From positions 372,001 through 436,000 of the forward strand of contig CAWUCO010000074.1 in assembly GCA_963920705.1 (NCBI GenBank): a DNA stretch of 64,000 nucleotides, in the 5' to 3' direction. Shown in pieces: positions 32,842 through 42,737 of the stretch. The position numbers and the translations under genes are program-made. Each line of letters begins with the position of its first letter. The first letter of the stretch is position 1. The DNA is from Odiellus spinosus (Eukaryota > Arthropoda > Arachnida > Opiliones > Phalangiidae). The notes beneath the pieces were generated by a model, which saw nothing but the letters and a program-made list of their open reading frames with translations, had not been told where the DNA came from and did no database searches.

Positions 32842-33676
32842 AGGAACCATGCCTCAGTCAAGTCTTTATTCTAAAGCACTCCCCCACCCCTAAGCGATGT
32901 TACAAAATCTGATATTTCGGTTGCATCTAATTCGGTTATGCAACCTCAAAAACCCGATACACAATTATCACATAGTCCGACTTGGGAAAATAAATTTAAG
33001 TCAAGTAGTCCCGAAAAATATTTTCAAACCGACAATTATGATGATAGCTCAAGCTCAAGTAACAGCTCCGGCCTTAGTCTGCTCTCCATGTCCGAAGAAG
33101 TATGTAGAGATGTTTTGCGCATTGACCGTGAACTCGCGCAAAAAGACATGACTAAAACCATTCCCGTTAAAATTAAATTTACTATTTCAAAAGATGTATG
33201 GAATAAAATGAGTATAGGTTGCGATTCATCTAAATCATTAAATCTTAATCATTATAAAGTACCTTTAGATGACATTTTTAAAGAGCACAATCCCCAATGT
33301 ATGTAGAATGTTCTTAATCATTACGCAATACGCACCGGATAACAACATAGCCAGTAAAATTCTCTTTTCATGCAATTTATACTGTTCAAGGAGTAAAGCT
33401 ATGCCAAAGTCTTGCCAAGCCAAATGCACTATTAAAATTTTCAAAGATTTTAATTGCGTTATATCAAATGAAGGTATACGATATCATGAAGTGGCGAGTT
33501 TAGCCTGTACTCCGATTCGAGACGCTAAAAGGGGGGCTTTACAAGAGGCATTTTTGGCTAACCCTCGATTAAAACCATTGGAGGCTATATACAATATTGA
33601 ATCTAAAACCTCTCCAAATGACATAGCTTTAGGGAACTTAAGAGATTCTACACTCGAACAGGTACGAAATTTATGA
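32842..33676 (+). pseudogene. Linker / N-terminal part of a transposase-like protein, frameshifted
   Basis: The frame 32938-33306 holds a Ser/Asp-rich linker (NYDDSSSSSNSSGLSLLSM) then KIKFTISKDVWNKMSI. The frame shifts near 33300, and 33302-33676 continues with SCQAKCTIKIFKDFNCVIS, GIRYHEVASLACTPIRDAKR and LKPLEAIYNIES. The Cys/His spacing and layout suit the DNA-binding half of a large transposase, but I do not recognise a named domain. Confidence 0.45.
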
Positions 33677-34440
33677 AAAACAACGCAAAGCGGAAGATTT
33701 AAGCGAATCTTTAGATTTACTCGGAAAAGATCCTGTGTATGGTTCTTACGTTCAGCAAATCGGAAGTAAACCTCGGTCTGTTTCTATGTATACTAGAGCT
33801 TCTGTCAATTACGCTCGAGAGAATGCTAGGCGCGACATTTTTTTTGGGACGGAACAGGATCAGTAGCGATAACCGAAAATTCTAAAAGTTTCATGTACTA
33901 CGCAATAGTCATGGGATCTCCTGAAATTGACAAAACATCTCGTCCTTTACCATTAGCAGAGTTAATAACCGAGGATCAAAGCGTCCTAACGTTGACAAAT
34001 TTTCTTTTTGTGTTCTTTCATGCGCAAAAAAGACTATCAGGAAAAACAAATATTTTATACCCGGCTGTTTATTCTAGCGACCGAAGTATAGTTCTAATTA
34101 CTGCAGCTCTGGCAATTAGCAACAAAATGAGTTTAAAACAGTACCATGAATTTATACATCCCATGTATAAATTCATGATAAAGCAGTTCAAAGTTTGTAT
34201 GTTCTTAACCAGAAATTGTTCACACGTGCGTTAATGCCCATAGATATATTCCAAATCAAAATATGCGCAATCACTTAAAAGAAATTGAAGAGATATTCAA
34301 ACAAGATGGGCAAACCCATAGGAATAGCTAGACCCATGACATTGTAAAAGAGGCTAAAAAAAGAATTATGCTTGTTATGCATGCATAAACGCTCTTTGAA
34401 CAATTTGAATGGCGTTTCGAGATTCATTTAAACACGAAGT
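33677..34440 (+). pseudogene. DDE-type transposase-like core, frameshifted
   Basis: After VNYARENARRDIFF, a one-base shift gives the motif WDGTGSVAI. It is followed by RPLPLAELITEDQSV, TLTNFLFVFFHAQK and YPAVYSSDRSIVLITAAL. A first Asp in DGTG, a PLP(L/V)AE(L/M) strand and a second Asp in (T/S)D.S..L are the layout of a large group of eukaryotic DDE transposases (MULE/KDZ-like). Coding resemblance continues, in another frame, through HLKEIEEIFKQDG and IVKEAKKRIML. The third acidic residue is not identified. A 33 bp palindrome sits at 34145-34177. This copy cannot make a full product. Confidence 0.5.
34145..34177. repeat. 33 bp perfect palindrome in the transposase-like frame
   Basis: CATGAATTTATACAT, CCC, then the exact complement: the same arm as at 32751-32789, in a different reading frame. 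Confidence 0.9.
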
Positions 34441-34449
34441 TGCGTAAAG

Positions 34450-35112
34450 TTTTTCAAATCATGTTTTTCGAAGCATGTTTTTCGAAGTTTGTTTTTCGAA
34501 GCACGTTTTTCGAAGCTTGTTTTTCGAAGCATGTTCGAAGCGTGTTTTTCGAAACGTGTTTTTCGAAGCTTGTTTTTCGACGCATGTTTTTCCAATCATG
34601 TTTTTCCAATCATGTTTTTCCAATCTTGTTTTTCCAAGCATGTTTTTCCAAGCTTGTTTTTCGAAGCATGTTTTTCGAAGCATGTTTTTGTAAGCATGTT
34701 TTTCGAAGCTTGTTTTTCGAAGCTTGTTTTTCGAAGCTTGTTTTCCGAAGCTTGTTTTTCGAAGCATGTTTTTCGTAGCATGTTTTTCCAATCATGTTTT
34801 TCCAATCATGTTTTTCCAATCATGTTTTTCCAATCATGTTTTTCCAATCATGTTTTTCCAATCATGTTTTTCCAATCAAGTTTTTCCAATCAAGTTTTTC
34901 CAAGCATGTTTTTCCAAACATGTTTTTCGAAGAATGTTTTTCGAAGCATGTTTTTCGAAGCATGTTTTTCGAAGCATGTTTTTCGTAGCATGTTTTTCCC
35001 AATCATGTTTTTCCAATCATGTTTTTCCAATCATGTTTTTCCAAGCATGTTTTTCGAAGCATGTTCGAAGCATGTTTTTCGAATCATGTTTTTCAAATCT
35101 TGTTTTTCAACT
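34450..35112 (+). repeat. 14 bp minisatellite, about 47 units in two alternating types
   Basis: Units are TTTTTCGAAGCATG and TTTTTCCAATCATG with few exceptions. The first type contains the palindrome TTCGAA. The types occur in blocks (EAC-type, then QSC-type, then EAC-type), suggesting block amplification. Open frames in several phases are by-products of the repeat. Confidence 0.92.
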
Positions 35113-35710
35113 TGGCTATCTGTGAACGCGTCTATATATCTAATCTTTATTAATTTATCTTGGATACCCGTGTGAAAACGCACCATAATATCTAAAATCT
35201 GTTAATTCATTTTATCTTGAACACCCGTGAAAACACGCCTTTATCTAATCAACCTATAAGAAAATATTGAATATCTTCGAAAATATCTTTTATATTAAAT
35301 TTAAGTTTCAGCAACATTGGTTTTTAGATTAAGTTAAATCATTTAATCTGTTTTAATTTTAATTTAAATGAATATTACGTTTCAACTCAGTAAAAGCTAT
35401 CACCTCAGAAAGCTAAAATAGACGCGAATCCAAAAGATACTATATAACGCTTTCGTTTATCATTATAAACTATCAAGCGAGTAACGGTTGCTGCTCTTCA
35501 ATGAGCTGTGGTAGATGTACGTTTACAGCAAAGTAGAAGCTAATAACTGTATATGCGAATTTTATTGGAGAGTCAAGCGCCGTGGGTGATGACGTCTTCA
35601 TCCGACGTCACGTACGCGAACTAAAAGTTCACTCGGAAGACGAAAGTTTTTCCTATTCGATGACGTAACAGCCAGAACCTCTCCGTGAACAAAAAGTTCA
35701 CTCGGAGAGG
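35113..35710 (-). mobile_element. Degenerate hairpin-side half of an HP-like element (D1)
   Basis: On the plus strand: CCCGTGTGAAAACGCACC (as at 23870), the GTTTCAACTCAGTAAAAGCTATCAC block with TATATAACG (as at 24165-24245), and a hairpin CCTCTCCGTGAAC/GTTCACTCGGAGAGG at 35678-35710. Orientation matches copies B and C. A second imperfect hairpin unit with GAACTAAAAGTTCACTCGG precedes it, and GATGACGT phrases are repeated. Confidence 0.55.
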
Positions 35711-36963
35711 AAAGAAGACGAAAGTCTTTTCGATTCGATGACGTATTTCGTCTTCTTGCAAGACGCCGACGCCGCAGTGAATACAGTAGCTAGACCTCAC
35801 TAGGGTTGGGTCTAGCTAAAAATGCGCATCAGATGTTGGAGAAAACAAATCTAAAAAGGCTTCAGTTATTTCCACTATAAAGCCGGGAAACATTTCCCAA
35901 AAAAGTCATATCAAAACCAGGCGTCTCCAGCGAAGTTCGTTAGAGAGCAGAGCAGAGTGGAAGTAGTAAGAGAGGTATAAAGATTTAAGTCACGCTTTTA
36001 TTGGATTAGAGATGTTGGCATTATAGAGATAGTTATTAAAGTAATTGACTGCTATTACCTTTGGACTTCGATTTGTGTGTATGTTACTATCGTTCAGATA
36101 AATTATAGTTAAATATAAGTTGGAGGTTTAGGAGTACTGAATAGCAGTTAAATTTCGTAAAGACATTGTCAACCACCGCAGAGTGTCATCACCGTTTGAA
36201 GTCAACAGAGCAACTTCACTGGTGTCATTTCCATTTAAAAGCAGGAAGAGACGGCCTGGCCACAAGAATTGGGACATAAAGCAGCGAGTGTTTTGAGACT
36301 CGACATGTTAGATGCCTACAGTCACATGTAAAAATAACTATTCAAGTGTAAATACTGTGTGGAATTTAGTCTTTTTTTTTTCTTCAGGCTTTTTAAGATT
36401 TATATTTATTTTAGGAGTGCAGAAGAAGGTCTTGTCAGCCTGCCAGCGGTTTTTGACAAGCTATATCCTTGGATTCTTTCAATGACTGAGATCATTCACA
36501 TGTATGATGAAAACATCAGCAATGGTCCGTAATTAGAACGTCAGAACAAGAAATTCAGACGAAATCAATACCGGACGGAAGCCACCCTAGATTGAATCAT
36601 TCGATTCTATCAAATCATTGGATTAACAAAAGAAAATTGCGCAGTACAGCCTAATGATACCGATGGATTTATTTTTCTAGAATTTGTATTCCACTTATTT
36701 ACATTTAAAATAAACATTTCATTGTGGTTGTCTCTACTCATCCTACGACCTGACATAAAATAAGGTCATGGGAAATTTGAGTACTCTGAGTATAGTGAGA
36801 AAATTGTTATGCACTGTAACAAAGAGGTGAAATAAAATACTGGCAATCAAAAGCACTCTGATCCATATACTCATCCTAATTCTTTACATACAACCATCTT
36901 TTATTTAAAGTAGGATTAGGTTAGGTTAACGTTGTCGGGGAGGTAATATTTTGTTTTCCCCAC
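35711..36963 (+). mobile_element. HP-like right half (D2) without the expanded satellite
   Basis: CGAAGTTCGTTAGAGAGCAG (35943 on) and ACCACCGCAGAGTGTCATC (36172 on) correspond to the two sides of the pentamer satellite in copy C, read on the opposite strand. 36190-36560 aligns with 16235-15830. It ends in the right-end motif GTCGGGGAGGTAATATTTTG at 36933-36963. No gene recognised. Confidence 0.6.
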
Positions 36964-37395
36964 GCAATCTTTTCTAAAGATCGAAGTTTTGTTTTGTCTG
37001 ACACGTAGTCCCTGAAGAATAATTAAGTCAAATTTAATGTTAAGGGCCAATGGGAGAAAATCGTCTGTTAAGTTGTTTCTGAAATATTTCCGAGTGAATA
37101 AAATAAGTTATTTTGAAATTAGAACCTCTAAATCCTGTCAGATTGTGAAGATTGTGATTATATTTAAAATTTTAAGATTTAAAAGAAAATTTTATTTGTC
37201 ACTTCAGCAATACGAAATCATAACATGTCCTTCTAGGTCTTTGTTCCCAAAGACATTTTTGATATAATATCTGTCACTTCAGCCATCCAAAATTATAACG
37301 TGTCCTTCTGGGTCTTTGTTCACAAAGACATTTTTGTAATAATATCTGTCACTTCAATCTTTCAATTTATTGTAAACTCCTATATTATTAGACTT
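36964..37395 (+). repeat. Spacer with a ~74 bp tandem duplication
   Basis: GTCACTTCAGC...CATGTCCTTCTAGGTCTTTG...ACATTTTTGATATAATATCT at 37199 is repeated at 37273 with a few changes, and a third start follows at 37348. Nothing else recognised. Confidence 0.75.
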
Positions 37396-37905
37396 GGGTC
37401 ATTCCATGCAGAATCGACCAGTCGTAATACCATGGGTCGGCCGATTTTGATGAAAATTGGTACAGATGGTACTTTACCTAAATAAAGACCAAATCTAAGT
37501 TCTCTGAAAAATTTTGGAAACTTTTTTATTAAAGTAAATTTTTACAACACCCCAGAAAAATCGTGTATCTTGAAGCTTCTTTTGGTACCTTTTGGAAAAT
37601 ATCCAACTACTACCATAATTTCTGAACGAATTCAATCAAACTTAGAAATTATACGTAATATAGGCTGCCAAAAATATTAATCTACTCAAAATTAACGTAC
37701 ATATTTTGGTTCTTGAGCTACAGAACCATATTTGCGGAAAAAATTCTTTCGGGGGTACCATTTTCCGCCCAGTTGGCAGTTGCACAAAAAGTGCAACTCG
37801 ATTTTTTTTTATTAATGTCTATAAATTTGAGTCTTGGCAAGACCTTTGCACGATATACAACCTTGCTGGGGTAGTCGATTATTAAGTCCCGAAAACGTAA
37901 TTTCA
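37396..37905 (+). mobile_element. Y3: left half of the Y element whose other half is 29525-30067
   Basis: Starts GGGTCATTCCATGCAGAAT and follows Y1 to GTAATTT (complement AAATTAC), where the right Z copy begins with CAGAAG. Confidence 0.8.
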
Positions 37906-39119
37906 GAAGATAATAATTATATCAAGAAGTGTACTACTTCATTGAATTTTCAACTTTCACCATGTATTCCATCTAATTTCTTGAGCAGACAAAAGCACTT
38001 TTTGCATTGACCAATGAGAGTGAGGAAATGTTGAAAATAGTTCTTTAAGATCACGCGGGGCGCCCGTCATAGTCGCGCGTCACAGTCTCGCAGATGCGAT
38101 AGTAAACAAGTAAAATGGCGCCCGCGCGCCGCCCGAGACTGAAGGTTTTACTTACCGGATATAAACAATTATATTTTTGTAATCCTACATAAATAATCGA
38201 ATTTTAGTCGCAAATTGCATTTTATCCTTTCTCAGTTTGACATTATAAGTTTTAAATTCAATTTAATACCACGTATTTGTTAGTCCAAAGTCTTTAAGCT
38301 CGAATTGGTCTAAGCCTTGGTTAGTTCAGTTGGTGGAATCTTGGATATTAAACTATCGCTCTATACTCCAACGCCGCCCATTACGCCCGGCTCCCGGCCC
38401 GGCGCTACGTTCAACAATATTTTTGGCGCGGCCGACGGTATGGAAAAATCTCGGCGAGGCGCGGCCGCCGGTATGGAAAAATCTCGGCGAGGCGCGGCCG
38501 CCGGTATGGAAAAAACTCGGCGAGCCGCAGCCGAAACATGGTCATGCAGCTGCCGGTTTTTATTTTTTTTTTTCACAGCGTCTGAATCTATATCGCTCGC
38601 AACTTGATCCATTAACGGTTACTTAAATAAACCGAGCTCAATTTTAAAATGCGGCTCACCTTCTGTCTCTGCCAAAACAACAATATACAGTGTGATCTTT
38701 ATTTAAAACCTTCAGTAACAAAACAAATTCAGCGTGACAACTGTGATTTTATGTTTAACGCATCGACTCAAACAAATGCGGTAATTATTAAAAATATAAT
38801 TGACACTAATGATTCATCTACGGATTTTATTTTTGCAAAAATAATCTACTTAATTAAATTTATCGAAAATATTATGCCTATGCCTAGTTTTGACTTGACA
38901 TCCTCCATAATCTCCATAAAACAAGTTTTAGAGGAACTGGTTTATTGGCGCAGTGCCACTCTTTCTCTATGTACCAAGTGAAGCGGCCGTCCAAATCACG
39001 TGGGCTTCAAAACCGCGTTACATTAATATTCGCCTCCGCGCCTAGGGGGAGAGCAATGAAAATTTGATGGAGCGGGAAAATTCAAAGCAATACACTTCTT
39101 GATATAATTATTAACTTCT
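37904..39119. mobile_element. Z transposon, right copy (inverted relative to 30411-31619)
   Basis: Ends CAGAAGATAATAATTATATC and ATTAACTTCTG. Nearly identical to the left unit and inverted. It contains two coding-like frames and a consensus 5' splice site CCGGTAAGT (complement of 38147-38155). On the minus strand an 83-codon frame (38612-38361) begins MDQVASDIDSDAVKKK and then enters the GC-rich repeat. Confidence 0.8.
38649..38981 (+). CDS. Hypothetical protein in the right Z copy
   Basis: A 110-codon frame with non-repetitive, protein-like composition (ASTQTNAVIIKNIIDTNDSS, FIFAKIIYLIKFIENI). The same frame in the left Z copy is broken by a TAA at the equivalent of the DTND segment, so only this copy is open. 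It is divergent to the MDQVAS frame, with the starts about 40 bp apart, which could be a shared promoter. No family recognised. Confidence 0.35.
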   Translation: MRLTFCLCQNNNIQCDLYLKPSVTKQIQRDNCDFMFNASTQTNAVIIKNIIDTNDSSTDFIFAKIIYLIKFIENIMPMPSFDLTSSIISIKQVLEELVYWRSATLSLCTK

Positions 39120-39334
39120 GGTATTATCGGCAGGTTTAAGGCAAACACAATACAATTTAAGATTTTTTTAGGGGAGGGTAAAGCATTCCGTCATCCCGTT
39201 TTGGTTTAATCATTCGCTCAGTCCTTCTAATTTTTTGACTAATCTCTAAATCCTTTTTATCTTTGGGGTCCGCATGTTCTTTTGCCCTTTATAACTGGAC
39301 AATGAGTTTGCTTGGGAGATCAGTTGGGAATTTG

Positions 39335-39777
39335 CTAGCCAAAATCTTTTTTTTTCTTAATTGCCTTTGGCGTTACCATTGGAAATTGGACTGTCTCTGG
39401 TACATCCGATTGATTCTCGGTAGCCACAATCGATTGCTCCTCAGGCGCAGTAATCGAATGTGTCGGATTAATAGACGGGACAATAGATTTCTCCTCTACT
39501 ACCGTTGACGTGTCCATTGGAAATTGGACAGCCCGCGATAAAATCATATTGTTCTCGGTAGCCACAATCGATTGCGCCTCGGGCGCAGCAATCGAATATG
39601 TTTTTTTAATCGATTGCTCCCCGTTTGTAACAATCGATTGCTCCTCTATTACCATCAGTGGTGATTGTATCACATTTATTTCAACAGATTTATTCTCGTG
39701 AGAAACTCTCGAGATTAATTCTTCCAATAGGATAGAACAATCTTGGGTATCCTCTGCCATCTTTTTGACCATGCCAT
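39335..39777 (-). pseudogene. Gene interrupted by copia, 3' part
   Basis: Minus-strand continuation of 44153-44452 once the copia element and one CAAAA copy are removed; the reading frame rejoins exactly (...RTYF then D-GMVKKMAED). The protein is acidic and repetitive, with five EEQSIV or AQSIVATEN-type units and alternating VQFPM segments. The frame closes at a poly-A/Lys run; a related frame (KDLEISQKIRRTERM) continues to about 39190. No domain recognised. The 3' fragment is duplicated at 30090-30411. Confidence 0.6.
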
Positions 39778-39782
39778 CAAAA
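39778..39782 (+). other. Target-site duplication CAAAA, left
   Basis: Identical to 44148-44152 on the other side of the copia element. Confidence 0.9.
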
Positions 39783-39969
39783 TGTTGAAATTACTCAAAC
39801 TATGTATAAGGTGATAAGCGGAATAAAACTGTACCTAACTTATTACAACATTTGTTTTAAAAAGAGTGAGTTATCGAATACAAAAGTATTTAGCAAGAAA
39901 ACACAATTAAAAAACAATTAGTCTAAACTTTAAAGATAAGAATACCAAGTGAACTTTGAAATTCCAATA
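39783..39969 (-). repeat. 3' LTR of the copia element
   Basis: 187 bp. On the minus strand TATTGGAATTTC...AATTTCAACA, similar in its tips to the Drosophila copia LTR. Confidence 0.92.
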
Positions 39970-40105
39970 TCCCTTCTCAAAGTTAACATATTAAGTCTTT
40001 AAATTATACAATGAGACAAATATTTCGTAAACCAATTAATAACACAAACTAATTAATCACATCCAAAATTATAAACACCTATCATTAAATCATACATTGA
40101 AACAT

Positions 40106-40630
40106 TCATTTAGTAAATCCAATTAACAACATTAAATGCTGAAATTTAACTTTATCTGGAGGTCTTGTTAACAAATCTGCTATCATATGTTCAGTGGCAC
40201 CATATTGAAAATTAAACACATTACGTAAATCTTTTATAAAATGATAACGCGTAGCAATGTGTTTTGTACGTTGAGTGACCGCGTCATTTTGTACCATCTT
40301 GAGACAACTTTGATTATCCTCGTATACTGTAATAGTAGTGTCTGATTGTTGTAAGTCCTTCATCAATTTTACAAACCACAACGCCTCACGACAAACCTCC
40401 GCCAAAGCAACATACTCGGCCTCTGTTGAAGAGAGTGCAACATTAGCTTGTTTTCGACTTGCCCAGCTAATGGATGCTCCATGCCATTGTAAAATGAAGC
40501 CTGAATTAGATTTTCTATCATGTATATCTCCCGCATAATCCGCGTCGGCATAACAAAAAATGGTTTTCAAGGTGGCGTTTGTATCACCGAGTTTGAGCTT
40601 CAAATCTCTAGTTCCTTGAAGATACCGCAT
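40106..40630 (-). pseudogene. pol: copia pol: RNase H
   Basis: Frame with YADADYAGD, DRKSNSGFI, SWASRKQ and LSSTEAEYVAL, the standard copia RNase H motifs. The frame is open to the pol stop at 40106. It would degrade the RNA strand during reverse transcription. Separated from RT by a frameshift near 40670. Confidence 0.92.
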
Positions 40631-41640
40631 AACACGTTTTACAGCCGTCCAATCAGCTGTACTTGGATTTGCTGATTGCGATATCAGGGCTTGTACATAT
40701 TGATAGATACAAAAGGCATCCGATAGCTTGTCGGTACCGATCTTTATCAGGCATATCCACTCTAACTTGGTTTAAGTCCTGTTTAAAGTACCCTGTATCC
40801 ATTGGTGTTCTATCAGGTTTAGCATTATTCATGTTAAAACGATGAAGAATGCGTAAAATATAGGAAGACTGATGAATAATATATTTTCCACTGGCGGTGC
40901 GTTCATCTTTGATTCCCAAATACATCTTCAATTCTCCAAGATCATTGACTTTAAAAGACTTTGATATGTAATCAAAAAAAACTCTGTCTAAAGACTTCGT
41001 TTCCAAGGACGATCAGATCGTCAACATGAACGAAAACAAAACACCACTCGTTTCCAAATTTCCTTGAGTACAAACAAGTGTCTGCACTGCCTCTCTTAAA
41101 ACCATCAGCTTCCAGTACTGCATTTAGTTTCTCATTCCAAACACGAGCTGCTTGTTTTAAACCGTAAATACTTCGTCGTAACTTGCAAACGAGGTGGTTA
41201 TTTGATTCTGAAGTATTGACTACAGGAGGCTGCTTCATATCTCTTCAGTCAATGTACCATTTAGAAATGCTGTCTTGATGTCGAAATGGAAAGCTATTAA
41301 ATTGTTTTCACTCGCCAATGCGAGCAAGGTACGAAACGTTGCTTGTTTCCCTACAGGGGCAAATACTTCATCATAGTCAGTGCCAAATCGTTGGGAAAAT
41401 CCGTGGGCGACAAGTCGAGCCCTATATTTGATGATATTCCCTTCTACATCCCGTTTCGTTTTGAAGACTCACTTGCAACCAATGGCACATTTATTCTTTG
41501 GTAATTCGGTTAAGGTCCATGTATTTGTTTCGGTAAAGGATTGCAACTCTTCAGTCATGGCTAACTCCCATTCTATCCTTTGAGGACTTAACAAGGCCTC
41601 TTCCATTGTGGTAGGGTCTTGTAGGGTAACAGTATTATTC
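40631..41640 (-). pseudogene. pol: copia pol: reverse transcriptase, with stops and frameshifts
   Basis: Motifs in order: KNKCAIGCK followed by TGA where Trp is expected, RARLVAHGFSQ, FDIKTAFLNG (first catalytic Asp), YGLKQAARVWNEKL and VFVHVDDLIV (catalytic Asp pair). Shifts occur near 41238 and 41005. The copy cannot make an active enzyme. Confidence 0.92.
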
Positions 41641-42737
41641 TTAACGCTCATCACTTATTAATCGCTCGGCTGGTTCTCCTCGGTTCAAACGATCAAATCT
41701 TCGGATAGGCAATTCTGTGGGTGGGCTAGTTTTATTTACAGGATTAGCATCACTTTTGACGTCATAAGTGGAGATCTGTTTCTCAGGTACGAGATCGACA
41801 GAACTGTCACCAAACAGCAAGTACGAATCTTCCGAGTCATTTGACACATGATTCGAACATGTTTCTTCCAAAAACTTGACATCTCTACTAACCACCACAG
41901 AATTGGTTGATACATCAAGAAGTCTGTAACCTTTCGACCCTTCTTCATATCCAATAAATTTTAGTTTAACGGCCTTGGGATCCAATTTCCGGCGTTTTCC
42001 ATTTGGTACGTGCGCATACGCGGTGCAACCGAATTGACGAATATGACGCAAATCTGGAACAGTGCCAAACCAAAGTTCGAATGGAGATTTCTCGACGGGA
42101 CCCAAAATTTATTATCCAAATTTGCATCATTCAACATACTCCTGGCCATTTCCGTTAAGGATCTATTTTTTCTATCTGCTATCCCATTTTGCTCAGGCGT
42201 ATGTGGTACTGTAAGCTCCCATTCGATACCTTCTTTGCGAAGAAATTCTTGTATTTCATGGTTCACAATTGGTTTTTGATTGTATTTCGTCTCGCAGAGT
42301 CTTACAAAATTCATAATATGGTTAGCAACGTCACTCTTGTGTTTAAGGAGAGCCACAGTACAGTACCTACTGTAATCATCAATTAGGGTCAATATATATA
42401 GTTTACCCCTAGACGTTGCTGTCTGCATGGGACCACACAGATCAGTATGGAACAACTCCAGCTTCTTCTTTGCCCGTGTAAAAGAGACAGGAAATGGTAA
42501 TCTTGACATTTTTCCTTCTATACAACTTTCACATACAGGCAGTCGACTATATGCCGTTATTTTAATTCCTGTTCCATACTGTTTGCTCACCAAGGTCTTT
42601 ATCGCAACTGGATCACGATGGCCCATCCGTCTATGCCATGTATGAATGCATCCTTTCAAATCGTCCTGTTTCGCAAACATTACTTCCTTTATCAAATCCA
42701 ACTTGAAAAGTTCACCAGCAGAGGACGTCGTAGATAC
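41637..42737 (-). pseudogene. pol: copia pol: GAG-pre-integrase and integrase, catalytically deleted
   Basis: HTWHRRMGHRD and CESCIEGKMSRLPFP form the zinc-binding HHCC region; FHTDLCGPM holds the first catalytic Asp and IDDYSRY follows. The segment that should carry the second Asp (TDNGxE) is missing between RLCETKYNQ and NHEIQEFL. The final Glu is replaced by Asp (GIADRKNRSL). The frame shifts near 42100 and then continues with SPFELWFGTVPDLRHIRQFG. The integrase is therefore dead. Confidence 0.92.

Noticed and set aside
34440-35175. Several overlapping frames such as a 228-codon FFEACFSKHVF protein
   Set aside because: All are readings of the 14 bp minisatellite and are open in several phases and on both strands.
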